From Jeotgalibaca dankookensis (GTDB lineage Bacteria > Bacillota > Bacilli > Lactobacillales > Aerococcaceae): DNA of 64,000 nt. The stretch is taken from contig NZ_CP019728.1 in the NCBI RefSeq assembly GCF_002005405.1, forward strand, positions 1,832,001-1,896,000. The letters run 5' to 3'. A model generated the notes under the pieces. The model saw nothing but the letters and a program-made list of their open reading frames with translations, did no database searches and was not told the DNA's origin. The translations under genes and the position numbers were made by a program. Below, piece by piece: positions 19,565 through 28,548 of this stretch; within the stretch, counting starts at the first letter, position 1, and every line of letters starts with the position of its first letter.

Positions 19565-20011
19565 ATGGAAAAATATATTAATTTTGTTTGTAATGACCAA
19601 CACTTTGCACTTTCAATTAACCAAGTAGAAAAAATTTTGCTCTTTCAGCAACCCGCACGTATACCCGATACGCTAGATTATGTTGCTGGTTATTATTCGT
19701 ATAACGAAGCACCTTTACCTTTAATTGATATGAAAAAAAGACTTTTTGAGGAAAAAACAGTTCCCGATGATCAAACGAAAATCATGGTCGTCCATTGGCA
19801 AGGCGATAAGTTGGGTTTGATTGTTGAGAAAATTACTCATGTGAAAGAATTTCAAAACGATAGTGAGAACAAAGATATTGAAGAAAACTCACAAATTAGT
19901 TACTTACTTGAAACCTTTCACGATCAGGATGGAATCATTCTCCACATTGATATTGATAAACTATTTTCTGAAGAAGGCGTAAAAGAACTTCATACTTTAA
20001 TGAGGAAATGA
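19565..20011 (+). CDS. cheW: Chemotaxis coupling protein CheW (first copy)
   Basis: 148 aa CheW-like domain that links chemoreceptors to CheA. Shows YINFVCNDQHFALSINQVEKIL, then an IPD-type loop (RIPDTLDYVAGYYSYN), PLPLIDMKKRLF and the KLGLIVEKITHV strand. It is more divergent than the second copy at 25279: the usual GxIxLRGxxxPV loop is degenerate here (AGYYSYNEAPLPL). No receiver domain, so it is not CheV. First gene of the che-fliMY operon, ribosome site AGAGGAG. Confidence 0.87.
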   Translation: MEKYINFVCNDQHFALSINQVEKILLFQQPARIPDTLDYVAGYYSYNEAPLPLIDMKKRLFEEKTVPDDQTKIMVVHWQGDKLGLIVEKITHVKEFQNDSENKDIEENSQISYLLETFHDQDGIILHIDIDKLFSEEGVKELHTLMRK

Positions 20012-20024
20012 GAGGACGAACAGT

Positions 20025-20507
20025 ATGGAGGATAGCATAAGAGTTGGGATAGGTGAATATAAAAGTTCGCGCGATCCCCAGTCATTAATGACCATTGCAT
20101 TAGGGTCTTGTGTAGGAATTGCTCTATATGAGCCGAATACAAAGGTAGGAGGGTTAAGTCATATCATGCTACCTGACAGTACTGTTTTTCACGGTGATAA
20201 AAAAATCGGAAAGTTTGCAGATTTGGCCATCCCTTCTCTAGTAACCGAGATGGAGGCTTTAGGTGCAAAAGGGCCTCTCACTGCAAAAATAGCAGGTGGT
20301 GCAAGTATGTTTAAAGGAAGAAAAATGGAGTCACATATGCAAATTGGACAACGAAATTTGGAAGCTGTTAGAGAAATATTAGCAGCAATGAATATTCCTA
20401 TTGTGGCAGAGCATACTGGTGACCATATTGGGCGATCAATGAAATTTGATTTATATGAGTTTTCTGTTTGTATTCGCACTGCAACACGGGAATATATTAA
20501 ATTATAG
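20025..20507 (+). CDS. cheD: Chemoreceptor glutamine deamidase CheD
   Basis: 160 aa. CheD deamidates specific glutamines on chemoreceptors and, in Bacillus-type systems, is controlled by binding CheC. The catalytic Cys lies in ALGSCVGIALYE and the His in GLSHIMLPDS; the AKIAGGASMF and VAEHTGDHIGRSMKFD motifs complete the family picture. 13 nt after cheW. Presence with cheC points to the CheC-CheD adaptation branch. Confidence 0.96.
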   Translation: MEDSIRVGIGEYKSSRDPQSLMTIALGSCVGIALYEPNTKVGGLSHIMLPDSTVFHGDKKIGKFADLAIPSLVTEMEALGAKGPLTAKIAGGASMFKGRKMESHMQIGQRNLEAVREILAAMNIPIVAEHTGDHIGRSMKFDLYEFSVCIRTATREYIKL

Positions 20508-20521
20508 AAGGAGCTGGAATA

Positions 20522-21535
20522 ATGGTCAAACGTATTTTGGTAGTAGACGACTCAGCATTTATGCGAAAAATAATATCTGAACAGATTAATCAAATTGATG
20601 GTTTTGAAGTTGTGGCAACTGCTATGAATGGAGAAGCAGCCATCCAAAAAATGGACCAATTTAATCCAGATGTAATTACGTTAGACGTTGAAATGCCTAG
20701 AATGTGCGGATTAGAAACGGTAAAGCGAATTAGAGAAAAGTCTCAAGTTCCCGTTTTTATGTTGAGTTCACTAAAGGGGCAAGACACCACCATTCAGGCA
20801 CTCGAATCCGGTGCTACTGATTTTATTGAAAAACCTAGGAATATTCGTGAGCGCCCTGGAGAATTTCAAAATGAGCTTGCTTGTCGGATTAATGCTGTTT
20901 TTCAAGAACCTTTAAAAAACTATACTCATAATAAAAAGTTAATGAAAATTAATAACTTAAATGATAAAGAAATTAAAGCGATTGTCATTGGAGCGTCAAC
21001 GGGGGGACCACGTGCGCTATTGGAAATTATTTGCCAGTTGCCAACTCATTTAGCCGTTCCAGTATTCATCGCTCAACATATGCCGGAAGGATTTACGACA
21101 TCTTTTGCTAAACGATTAGATCAATGCGCATCTGTTCCTGTTAAAGAAGCGAAGCACGAGGAAATCATCAAACCAGGAACCGTTTATTTAGCACCAGGTA
21201 ACTATCATATGGAGATAGTGGGTCACGAAATTAACTTAACACAAACTGCAAAAATCAACGGCGTTCGTCCAGCTGTAGACACTTTATTTCAAACGGCAGC
21301 CTGTGCATACGGGAAACACCTACTAGCCGTTATACTAACTGGGATGGGTAAAGATGGTACAGTGGGAATGACCCATGTTAAAGAAAGGAAAGGGCATACG
21401 CTTGCTCAAGATGAAGCATCTTGTGTGGTATATGGAATGCCCGGGAATGCCGTGAAAGCAGAAGTAGTTGATGCAATAGCAAATTTGGGAGAGATAGCTT
21501 CGATATTAAACGAAGTTTCAAAGGTGAAGAAATGA
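20522..21535 (+). CDS. cheB: Protein-glutamate methylesterase CheB
   Basis: 337 aa response regulator that demethylates chemoreceptors. Receiver domain about 1-120 with Asp10, phospho-acceptor Asp55 and the conserved Lys in FIEKPRN. The catalytic domain shows the Ser/His/Asp triad as GASTGGPRALLE (Ser159), AQHMPEGFTTSFA (His186) and TGMGKDGTVGM (Asp278). One oddity is Cys62 in EMPRMCGLETV, where Asp or Asn is usual after the phospho-loop. Overlaps cheR by 4 nt. Confidence 0.96.
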   Translation: MVKRILVVDDSAFMRKIISEQINQIDGFEVVATAMNGEAAIQKMDQFNPDVITLDVEMPRMCGLETVKRIREKSQVPVFMLSSLKGQDTTIQALESGATDFIEKPRNIRERPGEFQNELACRINAVFQEPLKNYTHNKKLMKINNLNDKEIKAIVIGASTGGPRALLEIICQLPTHLAVPVFIAQHMPEGFTTSFAKRLDQCASVPVKEAKHEEIIKPGTVYLAPGNYHMEIVGHEINLTQTAKINGVRPAVDTLFQTAACAYGKHLLAVILTGMGKDGTVGMTHVKERKGHTLAQDEASCVVYGMPGNAVKAEVVDAIANLGEIASILNEVSKVKK

Positions 21536-22308
21536 CACAACAATTTGAAGTTTTTTATAATTGGTCCAAACGTGAACTAAATCTTCAGCTAGATGGCTAC
21601 AAGCAAAAGCAATTACAACGACGGATTACAACCATTATGACTAAAAGTGGTGCATCAAACTTAGCGGATTATGCACAAAAAATAAAGCAAGACACTCAAA
21701 TTAAACAAGATTTTTTAGATTATATTACAATTAATGTAACAGAGTTTTATCGAAATGAGTTGATGTTTTTAGAATTTACACAGTTACTCGTCGACAAAAT
21801 CGCTCCTCAGTTTTCCCACTTAAAAATATGGAGTGCAGCTTGTTCGACGGGAGCCGAAGCCTATTCCGTTGCAATGGCCTTAAAAAAAAATCACTTTCAC
21901 ACTCGTAGCACTATTATTGGTACAGATCTTGATTTAACGGTATTAAAAAAAGCTCGTGAAGGAAAATACCGAGACGTGGAAGTAAAAAATGTGCCAACTG
22001 ATGAATTAAAGAAATATTTCACTCATGATGATTATCATTATTATTTAAACCAGGAAATTAAAGATTTGGTATCTTTCAAAAAACACGACCTTATCTTAGA
22101 TCGCTATGAAAAAGACTGTCATGCCATCATTTGTCGTAATGTCACCATTTATTTTAATGACGAAGTGAAAGAGGCGATTTACTCTTCAGTCAGTGATGCT
22201 TTAGTTCCGGGTGGTCTCTTTTTTATTGGTGCCACAGAGACGATTTATAATCCTCAAAAATACGGTTTTAAGAAAGTTGGTTCTTTTATTTATGAAAAAA
22301 TTGAATAA
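21532..22308 (+). CDS. cheR: Chemoreceptor methyltransferase CheR
   Basis: 258 aa SAM-dependent enzyme that methylates receptor glutamates. N-terminal helical domain (KQKQLQRRITTIMTKSG), NVTEFYRNELMF, the SAM-binding AACSTGAEAYSVAMAL, GTDLDLTVLKKAREGKY, and CRNVTIYFNDEVKEAIY. Opposes CheB, encoded immediately upstream with a 4-nt overlap. Confidence 0.96.
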   Translation: MTQQFEVFYNWSKRELNLQLDGYKQKQLQRRITTIMTKSGASNLADYAQKIKQDTQIKQDFLDYITINVTEFYRNELMFLEFTQLLVDKIAPQFSHLKIWSAACSTGAEAYSVAMALKKNHFHTRSTIIGTDLDLTVLKKAREGKYRDVEVKNVPTDELKKYFTHDDYHYYLNQEIKDLVSFKKHDLILDRYEKDCHAIICRNVTIYFNDEVKEAIYSSVSDALVPGGLFFIGATETIYNPQKYGFKKVGSFIYEKIE

Positions 22309-22322
22309 AAGGGGGAATAATA

Positions 22323-24302
22323 TTGGACGATAATAGCCAATATTTAGATATTTTTTTTGAAGAAACAGATGAAAATTTATTAAAGTTAAATGAATGGGTT
22401 CTTGAATTTGAAAAAGACCCTACTGATATCAAAATATTGAATGACATTTTCCGTGCTGCCCATACTTTAAAGGGAATGGCTGGAACTATGGGATTCGAAA
22501 CGATGATTGAAGTCACCCATCATTTAGAAAACGTCTTTACGGTCTTAAAAGATGAGCGAATAACAGCAGATGAAGAAGTTATCTCACTCGTTTTTTCAAG
22601 TTTAGATGCCCTCTCTGAGATTGTTGCTGATTTAAGAAATGGTCAGGATATTAAACGTGACTATTCAACGATTATTCAGACATGTGAACGTATTTTTTTA
22701 GAAGCAAACCACAAAGATTATTCACTTACTCTTAAAAAAGACACTAAAAGTACTGTCATCACGGTTCTAGATGAAGCTGATTGGGAAATAGTTGAAAATA
22801 CTAAGTTAAATAACTTTCACGCTTATTCCATTCATATTGAAATTGAATCAATAAGTATCATGGCAGGAGCACGTGCTTTTTTACTTTTGAATAAGTTAGA
22901 AGAATTCGGTCATGTTTTAAAAACGCAACCCACTATTGAAGTGTTAGAATCGGAAGATTTTGGTTATGAATTCCAAATCTTTTATATGACAGAATTAGAA
23001 AAAAATGTAATAGAAGAAATGATAATGGACCAAAATGAAGTAGAAGCTATTCATATTGAACGATTAGAGAAAGACACGGTAACTAAAGAAGTAGAAGAAC
23101 CTACAATAGAAGAAAATAAACCGGCCACAAAAGTTAACCAACCACATAATCAGTTTGTACGGGTTGACCTAGAAAAATTGGATGCCTTTATGAACTTGGT
23201 TTCAGAGTTAGTCATTTACCGAACTCAACTAGAAGATATTAGTCAAAAAACAAATAATAAAAAGTTAGAAGAAACACTCACTTATGTCTCGCGAATCACG
23301 GATCAGTTACAAAGCTTGGTTCTCAATATTCGAATGCAACCACTCCATACAGTGACAAGTCGCTTTCCTAGAGTTGTCCGCGATTTAGCTAATGAATCTG
23401 GTAAATTAATGGAACTTATTGTTGAGGGGGATGACACTGAATTAGATCGAACCATTGTTTCAGAACTGAGTGAACCCTTGATTCATTTAATCCGCAATAG
23501 TGCAGATCATGGTATCGAGTCTCCTGACAGACGAATTGTATTAGGAAAGCCGGAAAAAGGAATCATTAAAATTAGTGCTTATCAGGAAGGAAACCGGGTA
23601 TTTATTACTGTTTCTGACGATGGAGCGGGTCTGGATACAGAGGCGATTAAAAAAAGTGCGGAGCGTAAAGGTATACCCACAGATGATTTATCTAAACAGG
23701 AACTTCAAGAACTCATTTTTCATCCCGGATTTTCTACTGCCGAAAAGGTTACAAAAATTTCAGGTCGAGGAGTGGGCATGGATGTCGTTAAAACGAAAAT
23801 TAAAAAGTTAGGTGGTTCGATCGATATAAAAAGTGAGCCTCATATGGGGACAGCATTCCGATTAAGTCTTCCTTTGACACTTTCAATTATACCGGCTCTA
23901 TTAGTTCGCGTTGGCACACATACATTTGCAATTCCTCTCAGTATTATTGGAAAAGTTATTCATATCGAGAAAAGTGAGATTCGACAAACACATAATGGAG
24001 AAGTTTTGATTGATAAAGGAAAAACAATTCCGATTATTCACCTTGCTGAGCGCTTAGGTATCGGTCATGAAGAAAGTTCTTCCAGTCACATTGTCATGGT
24101 TACAATTGAAGGAAATGAATATGCTCTATGTGTTCATTCTATTATTGGACAACAAGAAATTGTTATTAAGGAACTTGGACAAGAATTTATGCATCAAAAA
24201 TATTATCTGGGTGCAACGGTTATGGGAGATGGGCGTATTATATTAATTTTAAATGTAACAGCTATTTGTTTGGAAAGGAATGCAACTACTTATGTCCAAT
24301 AA
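22323..24302 (+). CDS. cheA: Chemotaxis histidine kinase CheA
   Basis: 659 aa. The Hpt domain has the phosphorylated His47 in RAAHTLKGMAG; then a P2-like region that should bind CheY and CheB, the dimerisation segment (VDLEKLDAFMNLVSELVIYRTQL), the ATPase with HLIRNSADHGIE, DDGAGLD, GRGVGMDVVK and GTAFRLSLPLTLSI, and a C-terminal CheW-like regulatory domain. Start TTG, with AAAAGGGGGAA ahead. Its end overlaps the start of cheC. Phosphorylates CheY (24902) and CheB (20522). Confidence 0.96.
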   Translation: MDDNSQYLDIFFEETDENLLKLNEWVLEFEKDPTDIKILNDIFRAAHTLKGMAGTMGFETMIEVTHHLENVFTVLKDERITADEEVISLVFSSLDALSEIVADLRNGQDIKRDYSTIIQTCERIFLEANHKDYSLTLKKDTKSTVITVLDEADWEIVENTKLNNFHAYSIHIEIESISIMAGARAFLLLNKLEEFGHVLKTQPTIEVLESEDFGYEFQIFYMTELEKNVIEEMIMDQNEVEAIHIERLEKDTVTKEVEEPTIEENKPATKVNQPHNQFVRVDLEKLDAFMNLVSELVIYRTQLEDISQKTNNKKLEETLTYVSRITDQLQSLVLNIRMQPLHTVTSRFPRVVRDLANESGKLMELIVEGDDTELDRTIVSELSEPLIHLIRNSADHGIESPDRRIVLGKPEKGIIKISAYQEGNRVFITVSDDGAGLDTEAIKKSAERKGIPTDDLSKQELQELIFHPGFSTAEKVTKISGRGVGMDVVKTKIKKLGGSIDIKSEPHMGTAFRLSLPLTLSIIPALLVRVGTHTFAIPLSIIGKVIHIEKSEIRQTHNGEVLIDKGKTIPIIHLAERLGIGHEESSSSHIVMVTIEGNEYALCVHSIIGQQEIVIKELGQEFMHQKYYLGATVMGDGRIILILNVTAICLERNATTYVQ

Positions 24303-24885
24303 TTTTTCAGAGTCAGAAATAGATCTTTTAAAAGAAATGATTAATGTTGGTGGGGGGAATGTAGCTACCAGTATCTCTGAAATATTTGGTAAACGGGTAC
24401 ATATGAATGTCCCTTTTATTAATCAATTTACTTATGAACAAGTTTTTCAAACAGTCATGCCGGCTGAAAAGTTTGTCAAAGCCGTTCAAATTCAAGTTGT
24501 TGGTGACTTAGAAGGACAATTCCTATTTATCCTTGATGAAAGTGGCATATCACGCTTAGATCAAGCCTATAAAGAAATTTTAAAAAAGGATAAAAAATTG
24601 GCAAATTCTGCTGTGACCGAACTGGCTAATATTTTAGTCAACCAGTTTTTAAACGCTATTATTCAACTTTTTGATTTGTCAGCTCAATCTTTGGTTCCTA
24701 TTTTGGCCGAGGATATGTTTGGATCTTTGTTAAGCAGTGCCTATTTAGAAGAGTTTCAATATGATGATTTAGTTTGGATTTTTAAAAATGAGTTTTGGAT
24801 AGAAGAACAAAAATGGGAGTCAGCATTGTACTTCGTACCACACAGTGGTAATCTAGAAAAATTGATAACAGAAATAAACTTTTAA
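24292..24885 (+). CDS. cheC: CheY-P phosphatase CheC
   Basis: About 197 aa. Both active-site repeats of the CheC family are present: LKEMINVGGGNVATSIS (E-x2-N) and VTELANILVNQFLNAI (E-x2-N), so it should be a two-site phosphatase. It should also bind CheD (20025), which links CheY-P level to receptor deamidation. I take the ATG at 24292 (MSNNFSESEIDLL), since an ATG 12 nt earlier has its ribosome site almost touching it. Overlaps cheA by 11 nt. Confidence 0.9.
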   Translation: MSNNFSESEIDLLKEMINVGGGNVATSISEIFGKRVHMNVPFINQFTYEQVFQTVMPAEKFVKAVQIQVVGDLEGQFLFILDESGISRLDQAYKEILKKDKKLANSAVTELANILVNQFLNAIIQLFDLSAQSLVPILAEDMFGSLLSSAYLEEFQYDDLVWIFKNEFWIEEQKWESALYFVPHSGNLEKLITEINF

Positions 24886-24901
24886 AAGGGGAAATTAAAA
24901 A

Positions 24902-25264
24902 ATGATAAAAAATATTTTAATTGTAGATGATGCTGCATTTATGCGAATGAAATTAAAAGATATTTTAGAAAAAAATGGTTATGAAGTTGTAGGCGAAGCA
25001 GCAAACGGTGCTGAAGCAGTTGCTTTATATGAAGAAGTAACTCCTGATTTGGTAACCATGGATATTACAATGCCAGAAATGGATGGCATTGAAGCTTTGA
25101 AAAAGATTAAGAGTGTAGATTCTTCCGCTAAAGTTATCATGTGCAGTGCAATGGGACAACAAGGTATGGTAATGGAAGCAATAAAAGCAGGCGCGATAGA
25201 CTTTATTGTCAAACCATTTGATACAGCGCGCGTGATTAAATCATTGAGTAAAGTTACTAAGTAA
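24902..25264 (+). CDS. cheY: Chemotaxis response regulator CheY
   Basis: 120 aa single receiver domain. Acid pocket Asp9-Asp10, phospho-acceptor Asp54 in VTMDITMPEMDG, signalling Ser/Thr region MCSAMGQ, and Lys104 in FIVKPFD. Phosphorylated by CheA; binds FliM (25700) and FliY at the switch to set rotation direction. 16 nt after cheC with an AAAAGGGGAAA site. Confidence 0.97.
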   Translation: MIKNILIVDDAAFMRMKLKDILEKNGYEVVGEAANGAEAVALYEEVTPDLVTMDITMPEMDGIEALKKIKSVDSSAKVIMCSAMGQQGMVMEAIKAGAIDFIVKPFDTARVIKSLSKVTK

Positions 25265-25278
25265 AAGGAGGCAACCTC

Positions 25279-25731
25279 ATGCAACTGGTCATTTTTTCTT
25301 TGCAAGATAAGTGCTATGGTATTCCTTCAGAAGTCGTAGAGGAAATAACCGGTGCTGTGGAGTGGACGAAAGTTCCACAGACACCAGACTGGATTATGGG
25401 ACTTATTAATCTTCGTGGCAATGTTATCTCTTTGATTCATTTGGAAAACTTTTTGAACTTTGATAGAAAGGATATACGACAAGAAAATATATGCTACAAT
25501 AATACTGTTATCATAAAAAATGGTAAAGAAAAGACAGCATTTGCAGTGGATAAAGTGCAAGAAGTCATTGATATAGATGAATCGTTGATTCAACTTGCCG
25601 GTGAGAGTAACTCTTTTATCCAAGGAATCTACTCACAAAAAGATACTGCTATTAGCCTTATAAGCTTGTCTATGTTATTTCAAAGAATGAGGGATCCACT
25701 TGAATCCAGTTTTATCGCAACAAGAAATTGA
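25279..25731 (+). CDS. cheW: Chemotaxis coupling protein CheW (second copy)
   Basis: 150 aa, the more canonical CheW of the two: VIFSLQDKCYGIPSEVVEEI, VPQTPDWIMGLINLRGNVISLIHLE and KTAFAVDKVQEVIDID. The PxWIMGLINLRG loop is the receptor/CheA contact typical of the family. AAAGGAGGC precedes the ATG. Its last 32 nt overlap the beginning of fliM, in a different frame, which suggests coupling to the switch genes. Confidence 0.94.
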   Translation: MQLVIFSLQDKCYGIPSEVVEEITGAVEWTKVPQTPDWIMGLINLRGNVISLIHLENFLNFDRKDIRQENICYNNTVIIKNGKEKTAFAVDKVQEVIDIDESLIQLAGESNSFIQGIYSQKDTAISLISLSMLFQRMRDPLESSFIATRN

Positions 25732-26695
25732 TGCATTAATGGCCGGTATGCAAAACGGCGAAATTGATGTTGCTGTTTTAGAAGAACAAGAGCAAGTAAA
25801 AGTAAAAGATTATGATTTTAAGCGACCCGTACGTTTGTCTAAGGAATATATTTCTACTTTAAAATTAGTTTTTGAAGAATATGCTAAAATCATGGAAAAT
25901 ACGTTGACAACACAGTTACGTACAAATGTTTCCTTAGTTTTAAAATCAATTGAACAAATCAGCTTTGACGAGTTTTTACATTCTGTTTCTTTTTTTACTC
26001 TGATGGGAATCTTTCATGCGGATCCTCAGCCAGGGATTCAAATGATAGAGATAAATCCACAAGTATCTTTCAAATTAGTGGAAATTATGTGTGGAAGTGC
26101 CAACGATGTTACTTCCTCTCAAGAACCAGACCGCGATTATTTTACAGAAATCGAGCGTGCCATTTTAGAAGATGTTATGGCGCAATTTGGCGCTGTTTTC
26201 CAAACTGTTTGGCGAGATATCATTGAATTAGAAGTTCATATGGATTCAATAGAAACAAATTCGCAAATGGTACAGTCTATTTCACCTAACGAACCGGTGG
26301 CTTTAATAACTTTTGAAATAGAACTAATGGGTTGTACATCATTTGTGAATTTGTGTATCCCATATGTATTTTTTGAGACAATTCTTGATAAATTGAGTGT
26401 CCGTTATTGGTTTCATTTGGGAAAAGCAGTAGATGTTACAGATAAAGAACGTCTAAAGTCTAGTTTACAAGAAGTAGAACTTAACTTGGAAGTGATTTTA
26501 GGTGAGGCAGAAGTAAGTTTAGAGAACTTCCTTCAACTGGAATTAGGAGATATTATCCCACTTCGCAAACGAACTAACGATCCCTTGTCGTTATTAATTG
26601 AGAATCAACCTTATTATTTAGTTAAGCCCGGGATTGTTGATAATCAAATGGCTGTGGAAGTGTTACAAGATATTGGGGGGAATCCAGAAGAATGA
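25700..26695 (+). CDS. fliM: Flagellar motor switch protein FliM
   Basis: 331 aa. The N-terminal CheY-P docking peptide is clear (VLSQQEIDALMAGM), followed by the CheC-like middle domain (DYDFKRPVRLSKEYISTL, GSANDVT, ERAILEDVMAQF) and a C-terminal SpoA domain (LQLELGDIIPLRKRTNDPLSLLIEN) that packs with FliY. Starts at TTG with GAGGG upstream, inside the end of the second cheW. Overlaps fliY by 4 nt. Confidence 0.97.
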   Translation: MNPVLSQQEIDALMAGMQNGEIDVAVLEEQEQVKVKDYDFKRPVRLSKEYISTLKLVFEEYAKIMENTLTTQLRTNVSLVLKSIEQISFDEFLHSVSFFTLMGIFHADPQPGIQMIEINPQVSFKLVEIMCGSANDVTSSQEPDRDYFTEIERAILEDVMAQFGAVFQTVWRDIIELEVHMDSIETNSQMVQSISPNEPVALITFEIELMGCTSFVNLCIPYVFFETILDKLSVRYWFHLGKAVDVTDKERLKSSLQEVELNLEVILGEAEVSLENFLQLELGDIIPLRKRTNDPLSLLIENQPYYLVKPGIVDNQMAVEVLQDIGGNPEE

Positions 26696-27741
26696 GCAAT
26701 GATAAATTGACACAAGAAGAGATTGACCGGTTGATGAACCCATCTTCCGAAACCATGTCTTACCATTCAACTGACGAACTGAGTCAAATGGAAAAAGACA
26801 TCATTGGTGAGGTAGGTAATATTTCGATGTCACAAGCCGCTACTACCTTATCGGAGTTACTCGCCCGTCAAGTGCGGATTACCACACCACGGGTTAAATT
26901 GACTAGTATTGAAGCAATTATTCACGAATCAAAAAAACCTAAAGTGATTACTTCTATTGAGTTTAAAAAAGGTATCAAAGGAAATAATACCTTAATGTTA
27001 GATGTGAATGATTCTGGTAAAATTGCGAACCTTATGATGGGTGGAGACGGTCAAAATGCCATCGATACATTAACTGAATTAGAACTGAGTGCAGTTGGAG
27101 AAGCGATGAATCAAATGATTGGCTCTGCTTCAACAGCAATGGCGACCATGTTTAGTCGTGTCGTTGATATTTATCCTCCCGATGTACAATTGTTGGATGA
27201 AGAAACGCCTAAAGAATCAGAAGATGACATTTTTTCAAAACCTGTTTGTGAAATATCATTTGAATTAGAAGTAGAAAATGTTTTGAATAGCACTATTATG
27301 CAAATCTTTAGTTTGGATGCTGTTCGTGATATCGTAGAAATTATGTTAAATGATAAAGCAACGGTAATCAGTGATGAAGTGGCAACACCGCCCACACAAG
27401 AAAAACCATCTAAAAAAACAGAAAAAGTAACGGTGCAACAACCAACTTTCCAACCGCTTGAGGAAAAAGCTGTTAAGCAACCACCGAATAACTTGGATTT
27501 GATTATGGATGTCCCATTAGAATTTAGCGTTGTACTCGGCAGAAGTAAAAAAACGATAAAGGATATCCTCTCTTTAGGAGCCGGATCCGTTGTGGAATTG
27601 GATAAAATGACAGAAGAACCGTTAAGTATTTATGTAAATGGCAAAATGATCGCAGAAGGCGAAGTCGTTGTCATCAATGAAAACTTTGGAATTCGAATTA
27701 CCAATATTTTAAGTAAAGAGAACCGCTTAAAAAATATATAA
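26692..27741 (+). CDS. fliY: Flagellar motor switch phosphatase FliY (FliN type)
   Basis: 349 aa fusion of a CheC-like phosphatase domain and a FliN-type SpoA domain. A short N-terminal peptide LTQEEIDRLMN resembles the FliM CheY-binding motif. Phosphatase sites: IIGEVGNISMSQAATTL and LSAVGEAMNQMIGSASTAM. A charged linker (about 215-265) leads to the C-terminal FliN domain (IMDVPLEFSVVLGRSKKTIKDIL). Removes phosphate from CheY at the switch. Last gene of the che operon before a terminator. Confidence 0.96.
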   Translation: MSNDKLTQEEIDRLMNPSSETMSYHSTDELSQMEKDIIGEVGNISMSQAATTLSELLARQVRITTPRVKLTSIEAIIHESKKPKVITSIEFKKGIKGNNTLMLDVNDSGKIANLMMGGDGQNAIDTLTELELSAVGEAMNQMIGSASTAMATMFSRVVDIYPPDVQLLDEETPKESEDDIFSKPVCEISFELEVENVLNSTIMQIFSLDAVRDIVEIMLNDKATVISDEVATPPTQEKPSKKTEKVTVQQPTFQPLEEKAVKQPPNNLDLIMDVPLEFSVVLGRSKKTIKDILSLGAGSVVELDKMTEEPLSIYVNGKMIAEGEVVVINENFGIRITNILSKENRLKNI

Positions 27742-27751
27742 TAGAGTGGCG

Positions 27752-27787
27752 TAAGATGGAGGTGCTAGCCTCCGTCTTATTTTTTTT
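27752..27787 (+). terminator. Terminator after fliY
   Basis: Stem TAAGATGGAGG/CCTCCGTCTTA (27752-27762 with 27769-27779, one mismatch), then eight T. Confidence 0.88.
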
Positions 27788-27798
27788 ACAAATAAAGC

Positions 27799-27825
27799 TT
27801 AATTTTTATTGAAACGTTCCGATAT
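27799..27825 (+). promoter_or_regulatory. Sigma-28 promoter of flgM-flgN-flgK-flgL
   Basis: TTAA (27799-27802), 15-base spacer, TCCGATAT (27818-27825). The flgM ribosome site GAGGAGGC follows about 40 nt later. Confidence 0.72.
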
Positions 27826-27879
27826 AATAAGAGAAAGCATGAATATATCGGGAATGATAGCCTAGAGGAGGCATTTAAG

Positions 27880-28173
27880 ATGAAAATAACTAATGGACAG
27901 CAGCATTATCTAAATGCAATTAGACAAAATAAAAAAACAACAATAGAAATGACAAATAAAGCAGCAGAAGTAAAAAAGCAAAGTGAACAGACATCGGTAG
28001 AAATTTCGGATGAAGCTAAAAAGCTTGCACAAGCTAACCTGGCAGCTGCGCCAAGCGAAAAAGCCAAAGCAATTAAGCAGGCCATTCAAAACGGTACCTA
28101 TCAAGTTTCTACGGAAAAAATTGCTCAAAGCATTGTCAATCACATAACTGAACAGAAAAAGGCGGCCGAATAA
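27880..28173 (+). CDS. flgM: Anti-sigma-28 factor FlgM
   Basis: 97 aa, mostly helical and polar, as expected of the partly unfolded FlgM family. The C-terminal sigma-binding part reads SEKAKAIKQAIQNGTYQVSTEKIAQSI (about 59-85; the core GTYQVSTEKIAQSI is diagnostic). Holds FliA (52818) inactive until the hook-basal body is finished and FlgM can be exported. Ends where flgN starts (1-nt overlap) and stands behind its own sigma-28 site, which closes a feedback loop. Confidence 0.92.
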   Translation: MKITNGQQHYLNAIRQNKKTTIEMTNKAAEVKKQSEQTSVEISDEAKKLAQANLAAAPSEKAKAIKQAIQNGTYQVSTEKIAQSIVNHITEQKKAAE

Positions 28174-28538
28174 TGAAACAGACTGAAACGGTTCGCGGAC
28201 ACTTAACTGCCTTTGTTCAACTACTAGAAAGTGAAAGAGAAGCGCTCTTAGAAAATCGAGGAGAGAGAGTTGCTACTATTGTTGAAGAAAAACAAACGTT
28301 TCTTCATACAATGGCTGCGGTGGATTTAAAAACGGTTGATTCGAGTATTCTTAAACCCTTGATTGAGACAATTCGTCAGTTACAAGAAACAAATCTTATT
28401 TTAACTAAACAAACACTTCACTATCATAAAGTAGTTCTGGATGCTTTAGGTGAAGGCAAAAAAACTGGAAAAACATATTCGAAGCAAGGAACGCCTACCA
28501 GCAGCAACCAAGCGAATTTATTGAACCAGTCATTTTAG
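28173..28538 (+). CDS. flgN: FlgN-type chaperone
   Basis: 121 aa helical protein with the FlgN layout: LTAFVQLLESEREALLENRGE, then VEEKQTFLHTMAAVD and a long helix ETIRQLQETNLILTKQ. FlgN family proteins escort the hook-filament junction proteins FlgK and FlgL, which are encoded just downstream. Identification rests on pattern and position. Confidence 0.85.
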   Translation: MKQTETVRGHLTAFVQLLESEREALLENRGERVATIVEEKQTFLHTMAAVDLKTVDSSILKPLIETIRQLQETNLILTKQTLHYHKVVLDALGEGKKTGKTYSKQGTPTSSNQANLLNQSF

Positions 28539-28548
28539 GAGGAGTATT

